From NCBI RefSeq assembly GCF_902459465.1, contig NW_022985712.1, positions 62,001-126,000 on the forward strand: a stretch of DNA of 64,000 bases, read 5' to 3'. The notes beneath the pieces are model-generated. The model ran no database searches. It was not told the origin of the DNA and saw only the letters and a program-made list of their open reading frames with translations. A program made the position numbers and the translations under genes. Below, in pieces: positions 55,228 to 64,000 of this stretch. Within the stretch, counting starts at the first letter, position 1. Each line of letters opens with the position of its first letter. The stretch comes from Asterias rubens (taxonomy: Eukaryota; Echinodermata; Asteroidea; Forcipulatida; Asteriidae).

Positions 55228-55810
55228 TCAATCAATCAATCAATCAATCAACATTTATTTCCATACAAACACAATATACAAATACAAACAATAGGATGTT
55301 ACAAGACTGAAAACTGTATGGAGGCATGGTCATTAAAGCAAAGCTTGTAAGCTGGGATGCCTTTTAAAAAACAAAGGAAGGTAATAAGATCATTTAAATT
55401 ATAAAACAAAGCATAATAGTAATAACAATAACATCAAAACGAGACGGATAAACGAAACGCAAAAAACAAAACACCCAACCAGACAAACAAACACCTCAAA
55501 CTAACACCTCAAACTAACACCTCAAACAAACAAACAATACAAATACCACAAGACGGCCACGACAATAGAACTAAACCAAAATAATGACAGAATCACAACT
55601 ATGTTACATAATGGGAGACAATGTGTTTTTTGAAGGAGGCTTTGAATCGACCAACAGAGGACTGCGAGCGAATTCGCCTATCAATTGAATTCCAGAGGCG
55701 GGGCCCATGATAGCGAAGAGTGTTCATTGTGTAAGAAGTACGTGCAAAAGGGATATAGAGATTGTTACAGGAGCGTGTGTTATAAAGGTGCGTGTTGCTG
55801 ACAGAAGGAA
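55228..55810 (-). mobile_element. 3' end of a non-LTR retrotransposon inserted in a 5S gene
   Basis: On -, the reading frame ending at 55599 contains HLYNTRSCNNLYIP, YHGPRLWNSIDRRI and RFKASFKKHIVSHY, the typical C-terminal tail of CR1/L2/Jockey-like ORF2 proteins (YNTR, GPRLWN, FKxxLK). The 3' UTR on - ends in a TTGA/ATTG microsatellite tail that abuts the 5S sequence TAAGCAGCGTC. Only the last few hundred bases of the element remain; the 5' boundary near 55810 is approximate. The 5S part is broken between about nt 52 and 53, at the edge of box A. Confidence 0.75.
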
Positions 55811-55845
55811 ACCCAGATAGCAAGGACGTGTTGGGCCAACACATG
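55599..55845 (-). pseudogene. C-terminal fragment of a non-LTR retrotransposon ORF2 (reverse transcriptase protein)
   Basis: About 75 residues remain from near SNTHLYNTRS to the stop after HYVT. The RT core is absent, as expected of a 5'-truncated copy. The upstream part of the open frame runs into the GGGCCAA motif cluster and is not part of the original protein. Confidence 0.7.
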
Positions 55846-56245
55846 GTATTAGGGTTGGCCCAATGTTGGTTGATCACGTTGGCCCAGCTTGGATCTGCTC
55901 ATCGGGTTAACATTGGCCCACTATGTTGGTAAAATGTTGGGCCATTGTCGAGTCCCTACCTCGGGCCAACCTGAATTCTGCAATTGGCCTAACGGTACCT
56001 TTGCGTTTGGGCCAACATCGGTCTTTCAATGTTGGTCCAGTGTTCGATATTCGTTGGGCCACAGTAGCCCCTAGCATGTTGGTTATGTTGGCGGGAGGTT
56101 GGGCCAACCTTAAAGTTGTCGATGGACCAACGTTAGTTTTAATGTTTTGCCCCCCCCCCCACACCAATGCTGAAGAGCGAAGTTGGGCCAACCTTAAAGT
56201 TGCCATTGGACCAACGTTAGTTTAACAGTTTGCCCCCCCCCCCCC
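55831..56245. repeat. Cluster of GGGCCAA/TTGGCCC motifs
   Basis: Around fourteen matches to GTTGGGCCAAC or its variants (GGGCCAAC, TTGGCCCA, TGGACCAAC) on both strands within about 415 bp, spaced mostly 24-34 bp (for example 55831, 55855, 55879, 55913, 55937, 55963). Two 84-bp-spaced copies (from about 56098 and 56182) each end in a run of 11-14 C. This looks like the subterminal repeat region of a DNA transposon or a small satellite; it lies 1.2 kb beyond the 3' end of the DUF4806 gene. Confidence 0.75.
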
Positions 56246-56639
56246 GACCACTGTGAATAAGACAAACATTTCTCATAAGTTTGACCTGCAGGCCCAGGTA
56301 CTCAAGAGTTCATTTTCCAAAATAAAAATATAACAAACTGAATAAAGTAGGTCACTGAAAACATAACAGTTGAGAACACTTTGATCTTTTTAAAGAATCT
56401 TTAATATAAATGGAGACCAAGAAAGTGTACTCCCAAGTATGTAAGAGAAAAATGCAACATTTATGTATTTGTTTACCTTAATGGTTTTATAAACTTCTTG
56501 CTACAACACTTTAATTATTAACTTCTTGTACTATTGACAAACATAAATCTGATTAAGTTAGGCTACAGATGAAAGGCATTTTTCAGAGTAAACAAAAGGT
56601 AAATTAATTGGTCTTTTGTCAACAAAAAGTTGGATCTCT

Positions 56640-57300
56640 AATGTGCATAAAAGCCAGCCACTGACATGTCATAACACTATTAATTTGACATAATTTATTA
56701 TGGACATGCAAATGCTGTAATAATGAACTTTCATTATCAAACTCAAGCAACATAATTTCTGTTGTTTTAACCAACATACTTAAAAAGTTGGGCTCAAAAA
56801 GTCGCTCTTTTAACACAAAAAGTGAAAACACTTGTTATCAAAACAACCTTGCTTTTAAGTTGGTCCCTCACAACAATCCTTTAGATTATTTTTAAAATCC
56901 TTCAGAGTGTACCTTGTGCATAAAAGCCAGCCGCTGACATGTCACACCATTAATCTGACACTGTGAGAATGCAAATAGCTATGAATTTTTATTTTCAAAC
57001 TCAAGCAAAATAACTTTTTTTAACCAACATGCATATGGGTTAATGACGACCACAAGACCACATGGCACAAAACAATCTTTGCTTGTTCCACTTGAAAACA
57101 CGTGTCCATCTGTATGGGATTTTTTTCACGACAAAAAAAGTAAATATAAAAATAAAATAAAAGCTTCTTTTTTTCTAACATTACATTTGAAACTCAAGTT
57201 GGGCTCATTAGAAAAGTAGTACAAAAAACGTGAATGCACTCGTGATCAAGGCAACCTTGCTATTGAGTCCCTGATTACCATTAATGATTATGAGTTCAAT
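56640..57300. repeat. Diverged tandem repeat of about 270 bp, two to three copies
   Basis: gtgcataaaagccagcc at about 56643 and 56915 begins two copies that continue with ctgacatgtca, aatgcaaat and caaactcaagcaa. A third, partial copy near 57190-57290 shares actcaagttgggctca and atcaaggcaaccttgct. No coding potential found from 56250 to 57455. Confidence 0.65.
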
Positions 57301-57455
57301 CAACTTCAAACATCGAAACAAGATGTGTATAGTACAAGCTTGATGTAGTGACATACAATAGTAGAAGATTTTACATTCTCTAAGAGTGTAATATAATTCC
57401 TCACTGATCTGAACCAAAATCTCTAGCTGCATGCAGGCTCCCTGGTTTTCATCGA

Positions 57456-57658
57456 TCAGGGACGGTCATGTTCATCACTGGAACCATAGTCTTCAGTAGA
57501 TTCCTGGCTGACATTTTCGGAAGGACTAACGCTGGCCTGACGTGCTCTTCTCGCCCTTCCACCATCACGGTCTTTGGCATAGCGAAACCAATCTTTTATG
57601 ATGGAATCTATCTCAGCATTTGTCGCAGATCTGACGGCTGGATTTCTGCGAACAGCTC
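57456..57658 (-). CDS. DUF4806-type gene, last exon
   Basis: Acceptor aattcag|GAGCTG. Encodes RAVRRNPAVRSATNAEIDSI then KDWFRYAKDRDGGRARRARQ and an acidic Ser-rich end EDYGSSDEHDRP. The AVRxNP...W(L/F)xxAxDRxGGR signature is the family's C-terminal mark. Confidence 0.85.
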
Positions 57659-60600
57659 CTGAATTAATTGGAGAAAATTTGAAAACAGGTTAACTGAAAT
57701 AAAATATATACGAACAAGTGATACGCAGGGCCCAATTTCATAGAGCTGCTTAAGCAGAACAAATTGCTTAAACAATTTCTGCTAAGCAACAACAAACAGG
57801 ATACCAGTCCCATTTGCTACATTTTAAATGATATTTCAGCTGGTAAACTTTTTCCTTGTAAGCATAATTTTGTTTTGCTTAGCTAGTTTCTATGCTTAAG
57901 CAGCTCTATGAAATTGGGCCCAGATCGTGTTGCCCGTTTATTGTGGTCAATCCCAATTAAGTTTTGTGCCCTTAGAAAATGTTAAATTTTATGCATTTTC
58001 TTTTAAATGAGCTAAAATAATTCCTCAAAGTTCTCTGACCTGCAATTTTGGAACCCCCAACCAAGGATCATTCCATCAAAGTACATTCAAATCCATAAGA
58101 CTCTGCTGACAAAGCATTCAACCAATAACCTCTGAATGTAGCCCTTCAACAAACCAGGGCTCCCTGTATCCAAGTCTCATCTCACATAGATGGTCATACT
58201 GTCATACGGCTACAGTGATACAGAATTTAGGTCTGTGTCTCACAAAACTTGGCTACCCAAAAACGAATTAAAATTTACACAGTCAGTTTCCCTTGTGGTT
58301 ATATTGCTTATTACACACAAATTGTATTAGTTTACAAGATTGTCCACAATTATAAGTCATACGTGATCTTTCAATGTGGGTAGTTTGGTAAACTAATTAA
58401 ACTGTTATCATCTCTTAGACTTAGTTTTCGAGTTATATTTTCAAGTATGTTTGTTCTATATTTTCATTTTCTGACCCAACTTGCGCTTTGTGTGGCTGTT
58501 AATACTTACGATGTACAACATTCACCAGACGAAGTTTACAGAAGGCCTCCTTTGTGCCTTTTCCAATCCAATTAAACTGCTTTGCAAGGTCATTGGTCAA
58601 TATGCAGACAAGAATTCGTCTGACCGTACTGCCAAGATTCTCTCCACCAATATTGGATAAGTAAGTGACCTTTAAAAAATTTGAAAACAAAAATCAGCAG
58701 ATAGACAATAGTAATGATCCTGCCGTAGTGGATAACAGTGGATAATAACAATTCAGCATGCTTTCTACATTAGCGTTAATCCAAGGAGACATCAGTTTTA
58801 CTGTCAACTTTCTATTCCTACGTAAAGAGTTGTGTGTGGAAACATTTTTGCATCCTAATGATAAATGCTTGGTAAAATAATTATATGCTTTCCAAAACAA
58901 AAACGTTCCGCAAGAAGTAGTTAGTAGTGTAAAAGAATTAAGAGTTTGTTTCCAAAACGCAATAAATGACAACTGTTATTTTTGTTTTTGGTAAAATGAT
59001 GATGGTTGTTTTATTCGAAGAAAAAAAAAAGTAACCACAAACATGATTTAGAAACTCAGGCGATTTTACAAATTGTGTTTTATCATCCAATTAATCTATG
59101 GAAAAGAAAACAAAATTATCTTTCTTTCTGTTTTTGAAATATTGAATCTGAGCATTTTTTTTGTGATTTGTTTTCTAATGGAAATTAACTCTTTGAATGT
59201 TTCCAGCATTTTGCCATGAAAAACAAAAAAACTTACCAAAAGCTTCTCCTTCTCGAAATTTTGAAGGAGGGCCTCCAGGTCTCTCACATCCCTCAACAAT
59301 TTCAAGGGAAAAGTCAATCCTTCTGGCAAACCACCATTATCTAACTCCTGTTGTGACGTATTGAGTTTTCTCAGTATTTGAATGAGCAGGGTTCGGTTTT
59401 CTGTAGTTATCATGGTTGCCTTTTCTATCAGGGTCAGCAGTTTCTTCTCAGTTGCTGATGAAAATAGTATAATGAGTGCCTAACCATTATTGTATTATAA
59501 GACATTTTTATATTGTATTAAAAGACATTTTCATGGGAACAAGTGCTTTTACCATGGGTAGGAGTGGGAGCACATGGGCTTCATAATATGATTGGAAATT
59601 AGTGTATGTACACACAGGACTTTCCATCGAGTGCAGGTTGGTTAAAAAAATACCAATAATAGGCCTAATACACGGTTTTTATATAGCGCTTTTTCATGGG
59701 GTGTCTCAAAGCGCTTCCGACATTATTACCCCTGGTCACTGGGCCTTAAATCATTCCTTAAACCATCTCAGCTCCCTGGGGAGTATACAGCCTGTGCGAC
59801 AATTATATGCGCTACATGGCTAAACCAATGACAAGAACCATCTCTGCCCTCACAGGTACCCATTTACCCCTGGGTGGAGAGAAGCAAAGTTTATTAAATA
59901 TTCACCCATTTTCTGAAATTCCCGGTAATCTGTTTTACCCTGTGTTGGTGTGTTAACCATGGTCCTGAACAAGTTATGGGTTTAGCTTAACCTGTGGATA
60001 TCAATATGGCCCATCATAAATAGCATGTACAAAACTGGATTGTCCAAGGGAGCTTCAAGACACATTGGCGCGAACCAACACAATGAATGCATGCAAAGCT
60101 GTTCACTTTTGACAGTATTTTCTTAACAAGTGCTTAGTACAAGTAGAGCTCAACCGCTAAGTAAAAACAAAGTCTCTGGAATTTCAGAAAGTGGATGAAA
60201 AACCCCTTCAACAGGTTTGCATGTGTGACAGGTGTAGAAAAAACTTTGTTCAGTTACCCTTCCACTGTTTATTTCCAATTTAATCTCTTCCAGCACCCTG
60301 TACAAGTTAATTTCTAGGAATGTTCTGTAAGACAGAAGTTTTCCACCTTTTATTGCTGTACATTGAATCACTGGTCTTGCTTTTGGTCAACGCTTTGTAA
60401 TCAATACAGTTGTTTTTTTAATTATTTTTTTAATGAGGAAACCTACAATTTGAGTCGCTGTCCTACTTTTTGCATTTCCTTGTGTCTTTACCCTATTCTA
60501 TCCTTAGATTAATTGAGTTTTTCTGAAGTGAGTTTCCCCAACGTTTAGTTTTATTTACTTTATTCAAGTGATCCATTTTCTGGGTTACACATGCATTCAT

Positions 60601-62837
60601 TGTGTTGGTTCGCGCCAATGTGTCTTGAAGCTCCCTTGGCCATCCAGTGTTGTACATGCTAATTATGATGGGCCATATTGAGATTCACAGGTTAAGCTAA
60701 ACCCATAACTTTGTTCAGGACCTGCAGACCATGGTTAACACACAACACAGGTTACAAGCTTTTTAAAACCATCCTGTATGAGTACACATACAATACAATC
60801 TGTTTTTCCCCTTTTAGTAATAGTAGAAATAACACCACCCTGCCAGTCACAAAGAGTGAAGTACTTATTCAAAATACCTGTGCAAGCTGATGAGGACCGA
60901 CTCAAACCCCCCGAAGACCCCGAAGACCCCGAGGGTGACCCCGAAAGGATGAGGCTTGGTGGTGGACATGGCAATTCTGATGGGCTGTTGTTAGATGTGG
61001 AATTCACACTGCGACGTAGCTGAATTGCAGTAACAATTTCTTCATCTGATGATGCATCCTGCTGATAGCGTGGGTTTGGCCTGATGATGTTTGTTTTTTG
61101 TGTGGTGAAAAAAGGAAACAATAAGCACTCATCAAGCTCAGAAATTCAGAATACAAAACTTTGTCATATTCATCAAGATAAAGAGTGAAGGCTTTCTAAC
61201 ATTATGGGATTTTCCAGAAATTACAAGAGTCACAGTTACAAGATAGCACGTTTAATTTATTTGACAAACATATTCCCAAGATGAAGGGGAAACCCCGTCA
61301 GTTGAGACACCAAGTCTTGTTAGCAAGCAAATTTCAGAGTGACACATTTTTTATTTTTTTTTAAGATTCTTCTTTTGCAATGTTTCCTTGGTTCATGAGT
61401 TACACTGCGAACTACCTTGTGCAATATCAGCTAATGAAATACATGTATATACAGCAAATTATTAGGGGTTCGTGCATCGCAGTTTTTTTAAATATTAAGG
61501 CCGAGACCTGGAACCCCTAAGTTTTCTAAAGGAAAGAACTGACTTTGTTAATTATTTAATAATTATTATTATTTTTTTTTTATCCTTTCCTGTAATTGAC
61601 GGTTGTCCGCTGTTGGTTTGGTCAATAAATATATAATATAATTGTGATTAAAAATAATAATAAAAAAAATAAAAATTAAAAAATATTCTGGACATGCCTT
61701 TAAGTTCCCTTATTCTATGCAGAACTGATTCTATGGATTTTACAATGGGCGGTTCAACATGATATCGATCACTACAAACCTCATAATTCTCTTGGGTGGC
61801 ACTTCCGTTTCCATATCAGTTCCAATGTCTGATGTGTCTTGTGCCTGGCGCACTTTAGCCATGCCTTTCTCATAAGAGGCTGGGAAAATGAAAGAATTTC
61901 GGAAAATTAAGCCTGAAAATTTGTGAAAATGTTATTGTATAGTAACCAGCTTTGTAAAGTCTCTGTGCAGTTTTTCTGTGAACTAAATGTATTATATTAA
62001 TAAATATCTTGGACAGAATTATAGATTCTGATTGGTCAAACCTGATCACATGGGGGTATGTAAACAGGTGATATAAAGACTGGCTCTGGACACTAGAGAA
62101 CAAATGGGCCCCAAACCTGCATACATTGTGTACAACTAGTAGTTTACCATGTTTACTGCACACACACGCATACGTGCTGAAAATGTAATTTGTGCGCGTA
62201 TAAACCTACATTTCCAGATATGGTGTTGTTTACAATCAGCAGAGCTCACAGTTGATTGTATCCCTTGAACATAAGTACAACAAAAAGGCAAAGCAAAATT
62301 GTCAAATGTTGACCATTTTAACAAATTGTTTCACAAAAAGGTATATATTAATGGAAGTCTTCACTACATGGTTTATAACCTTGGTTAATGGACCGCGCCC
62401 CAAGCTCGGTCCGTTAACAGTGGCCAGTTACCAACCCGGTAGCTATCAGGTGACTCTAAAATGTTGACAGCGGGCACTTACACCACAAGCCTTATCATGT
62501 CAACATCAACAAACGACATAAATCATATTTAGACATTAGGAACAAGAGTATGTTTTCAGAAATCTAGTTTTAATTGCCATCAACTCAAGTTAGCTACATA
62601 TGGTTTGGCAAATTTTGTTAAGTTTCAAACAACACACCTGTTTTATACAGCACACGACAGGGGAACCGCTCATAATCATTGCTTGGTGGCTCGCACCTCT
62701 GTACAGCTCTGTCAATTCTGCCTTGTGTCTTGAATTTTGCAGGCCACTTGACAATGTTGTCTTCGTCCGTCAGCCAGCTCTCAGCAACTAGGGCCACAGT
62801 GCCCTCAATCTTGAACTCAACAACTGCGTACATTTCC
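57456..62837 (-). CDS. DUF4806-type nuclear protein gene, six exons found
   Basis: Exons on -: 62638-62837, 61780-61879, 60878-61080, 59237-59454, 58510-58669 and 57456-57658. All have AG/GT borders and their phases agree at every join. The N-terminal part is MYAVVEFKIEGTVALVAESW then KWP and FPCRVLYKTASYEKGMAKVR, the small domain usual at the start of this family. A Ser/Pro/Gly-rich linker (exon 3) follows, then the DUF4806 domain: LPLKLLRDVRDLEALL-like text in exon 4, LSNIGGENLGSTVRRILVCI and the KEAFCKLRLVNVV end in exon 5, and AVRRNPAVRSATNAEIDSII then KDWFRYAKDRDGGRARR in exon 6. The stop is TGA at 57456-57458. An upstream exon supplying two bases of the first codon is missing. Such genes are abundant in aquatic animals, often near transposases; the function is unknown. 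Confidence 0.75.
57728..57921. mobile_element. MITE, gggcccaattt family, copy 2
   Basis: 194 bp with the same gggcccaatttcatagagct ends as the element at 50001-50193, in inverted orientation at the two termini. It lies in the last intron of the DUF4806-type gene. Confidence 0.85.
58510..58669 (-). CDS. DUF4806-type gene, exon 5
   Basis: Acceptor ttaaag|GTCACT, donor TACATC|GTAAGT. Encodes VTYLSNIGGENLGSTVRRIL and AKQFNWIGKGTKEAFCKL, the core of DUF4806. Confidence 0.85.
59237..59454 (-). CDS. DUF4806-type gene, exon 4
   Basis: Acceptor ttcatcag|CAACTG, donor CTTTTG|GTAAGT. Encodes TEKKLLTLIEKATMITTENR and GLTFPLKLLRDVRDLEALLQ, a helical lead-in and the start of DUF4806. Confidence 0.85.
59676..59890. 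repeat. Dispersed-repeat-like sequence (tatagcgcttt family)
   Basis: Begins tttatatagcgctttttca, has tcaaagcgcttccgacatta, cccctggtcactgggcc and ctcagctccctgggg, and ends tacccatttacccctgggtg followed by gagagaagcaa. I recognise this word order as a widespread non-coding repeat in marine invertebrates, but I cannot name the family. Confidence 0.5.
59938..60760. mobile_element. Element with inverted repeats of about 160 bp
   Basis: The left arm (about 59938-60097: tgtgttggtgtgttaaccat to cgcgaaccaacacaatgaat) and the right arm (about 60592-60755) are inverted copies with scattered mismatches and small indels. About 490 bp lie between them, without a convincing ORF. It could be a non-autonomous DNA transposon or foldback element. 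It sits in an intron of the DUF4806-type gene. Confidence 0.75.
60878..61080 (-). CDS. DUF4806-type gene, exon 3 (linker)
   Basis: Acceptor catcatcag|GCCAAA, donor GCACAG|GTATTT. Encodes RPNPRYQQDASSDEEIVTAI and a Ser/Pro/Gly-rich stretch (SGSPSGSSGSSGGLSRSSSA). Phase matches both neighbours. The repetitive GGGGTC/GGGGGT composition at 60905-60950 encodes the Ser-Gly run. Confidence 0.75.
61780..61879 (-). CDS. DUF4806-type gene, exon 2
   Basis: Acceptor ttcccag|CCTCTT, donor TATGAG|GTTTGT. Encodes SYEKGMAKVRQAQDTSDIGT then EVPPKRIM, the usual YEKAxxKxxxAxxxSD sequence after the N-terminal domain. Found only by splice phase; too short to stand out as an ORF. Confidence 0.75.
62638..62837 (-). 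CDS. DUF4806-type gene, exon 1 found (YAVVEF domain)
   Basis: Acceptor atttccag|GGAAATG, donor AAAACAG|GTGTGT. Encodes MYAVVEFKIEGTVALVAESW, then WP and RFPCRVLYKT. An upstream exon must supply the first two bases of the preceding codon unless the internal ATG is the start. Confidence 0.75.
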
Positions 62838-63153
62838 CTGGAAATCAACTTTGGTTAAAAAAGCAAGTGTTTTTTCTGTGAAAAATGGGGGTCGCTTTCA
62901 GTGAAACAGAAATTCTTGAAACCATGTTCTTTTAGACAATGAAAAACAAAAAAATAAGGTTAAGTCCCTTTTGATACAACAGACTTGTGCTATTAGTTTT
63001 ACTTTTCTATATTTAGATACTCTAGGTTGCCACAAATATCATTTTAGAGAAAATTTTTCATTTGTTAACTTGCTTTCGTTGCTTAGTAGACAAAATGAAT
63101 TTCATGCAACTAAGATCCGAGTGTCAAGCTGTCAACCATCAAGACTTTTGTTT

Positions 63154-64000
63154 TTACCAAACTTGATGAGTCAGAGCTATAACCAAGTACCCTCCTTTAC
63201 ATGGCAACATGGTGAATTTACACTTAATTTCTGATACTGAGCATGTATGGAGCACACCATCAAGCTTAGCAACTCTGTGTATTCCTAGGCATCCAGAGGG
63301 TAGGGGATAGTCAAAAAAATTGTCTACAGATTTGAACACCTCGTACACAACAGTGACTTTGTCATTCAACAAAATATTTCGAACAACACCTAGACTGTCT
63401 TTCACTTTTATGCAGCTATCACTGGGTGATGATGAAATACTGTATGAATCAAGACGCAGTTCGGTATACTGCCGACAGTGGTTAGTGTTAGGTGGCAAAG
63501 GACCATTCACGTGCTCTTTCTTGCAGTCAGCTTTGGTTGTTTTCTGCCCACATGAACATGTTTGTCTTGGGGACGACTTTTCCTCTGAGAGACGTCGAAT
63601 TACCTGTTGAAGGGGTGAGGATGGTTTTCTGATGAGTCGTTTTAACCGATGAAGGAAATTCTCGTATGGGAAACTTGAAATGTTATCAAGTGAGCCAAAT
63701 TTGTTCGCCTCATGTGCCAAATGGAGTAGACCATGCACATTATATACCAGTTGATCTCTGCCATATATGCATTCAACCTGTTTGACAAATGTAAGAAGCT
63801 GTTGTGCATAATCACAGTATAGTTGACACAGAGCAGGATTCAACAAAATGTGCATGGCTACAGAAAGAATAAGGAAATGCCTGTACACTTCAGTTTTAAC
63901 ATGCTCTTTCAAGACCAGTATTCCAGTATAAAGCAAGAATTGGCGAAACTCGGTTGCCTTCCATCGGTCAATTTCCTTAAGTGACCTTGGACGTCTCGCA
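63154..64000 (-). CDS. C-terminal part of an EnSpm/CACTA-like transposase (runs off the window)
   Basis: The frame on - is open from the window edge (RRPRSLKEIDRWKATEFRQF then LLYTG) to the stop TAA at 63154-63156, about 280 residues. Conserved stretches of the DUF4218-like region that follows Transposase_21 in EnSpm elements are visible: WKATEFRQFLLYTG, VYRHFLILSVAMHILL, YGRDQLVYNVHGLLHLAHEA, FGSLDNISSFPYENFLHRLK and PLQQVIRRL. A Cys-rich patch (CSCGQKTTKADC) lies between this region and the C-terminal segment, which has FFDYPLPS and ends LTHQVW. The N-terminal catalytic part lies beyond 64000. The DUF4806-type gene follows on the same strand 317 bp downstream. Confidence 0.75.
   Translation of the reverse strand, partial: ARRPRSLKEIDRWKATEFRQFLLYTGILVLKEHVKTEVYRHFLILSVAMHILLNPALCQLYCDYAQQLLTFVKQVECIYGRDQLVYNVHGLLHLAHEANKFGSLDNISSFPYENFLHRLKRLIRKPSSPLQQVIRRLSEEKSSPRQTCSCGQKTTKADCKKEHVNGPLPPNTNHCRQYTELRLDSYSISSSPSDSCIKVKDSLGVVRNILLNDKVTVVYEVFKSVDNFFDYPLPSGCLGIHRVAKLDGVLHTCSVSEIKCKFTMLPCKGGYLVIALTHQVW

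Noticed and set aside
55907-56206. Overlapping open frames on both strands in the GGGCCAA cluster
   Set aside because: They arise because the tandem motif lacks stops in some frames; the predicted peptides only repeat WANLKV/GPTLV-like words.
60778-61023. + strand frame with repeated EDPEDPEGDPE
   Set aside because: It is opposite the Ser/Gly-rich linker exon of the DUF4806-type gene, which joins in phase to its neighbours.
62370-62425. Short inverted repeat taatggaccg...cggtccgtta as a tRNA or operator
   Set aside because: The arms are only about 10 bp, no T-arm or A/B boxes fit, and it lies in an intron; too weak to call.

Overview
The window is eukaryotic, most likely from an echinoderm (perhaps a sea star) or another marine invertebrate deuterostome. 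Genes have GT/AG introns, spacers are AT-rich, and there are long tandem arrays of 5S rRNA genes, many transposon families, and gene families (P2X7-ballast-like, DUF6729, DUF4806) that I know mainly from aquatic animals. The phylum is an inference; the 5S genes and exon structures are read directly.

Layout. 1-8.9 kb: a three-exon gene on + encoding a P2X7 ballast-domain protein without a P2X channel. Its first intron holds a complete Ngaro-type tyrosine-recombinase retrotransposon (1248-7749; gag, RT/RNase H, tyrosine recombinase, SGNH hydrolase, split direct repeats A1-B1-A2-B2). The insertion is flanked by 39-bp copies of the exon 1/intron 1 junction, and exon 1 has an in-frame stop. 8.9-11.4 kb: AT-rich DNA, a MITE, and two exons of a SET-domain gene on -. 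11.7-12.7, 14.4-33.0 and 50.5-55.2 kb: three 5S rDNA arrays, all on -, with about 125 genes at a period near 198 bp. The largest array shows several spacer classes, higher-order repeats of about 4.6 kb and 1.5 kb, and recurrent truncated 5S variants. Between arrays 1 and 2 lies a decayed second copy of the P2X7-like first exon.

33.0-48.6 kb: a + strand gene with a CCAAT-rich promoter, two C2H2 fingers, a DUF6729-type region and an RNase H-fold (KDZ-like) transposase domain with an apparent D-D-E triad. I rebuilt it from phase-consistent exons. An intact, young BEL/Pao LTR retrotransposon (36967-44120, LTRs differing at two sites, TSD tgtac) sits in one intron and a mariner-like MITE in another. 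48.6-50.4 kb: AT-rich DNA with degenerate tandem repeats and a MITE. 55.2-55.8 kb: the 3' end of a non-LTR retrotransposon joined directly to the middle of a 5S gene.

55.8-64 kb: a cluster of GGGCCAA/TTGGCCC motifs, then a six-exon DUF4806-type gene on - and, upstream of it on -, the C-terminal part of an EnSpm/CACTA-like transposase that runs off the window. The transposase, second gene and motif cluster could together be one animal EnSpm-like element with a TNPA-like accessory gene; this is a hypothesis. Overall the window is a transposon- and 5S-rich region in which most protein-coding genes are mobile elements or derive from them.
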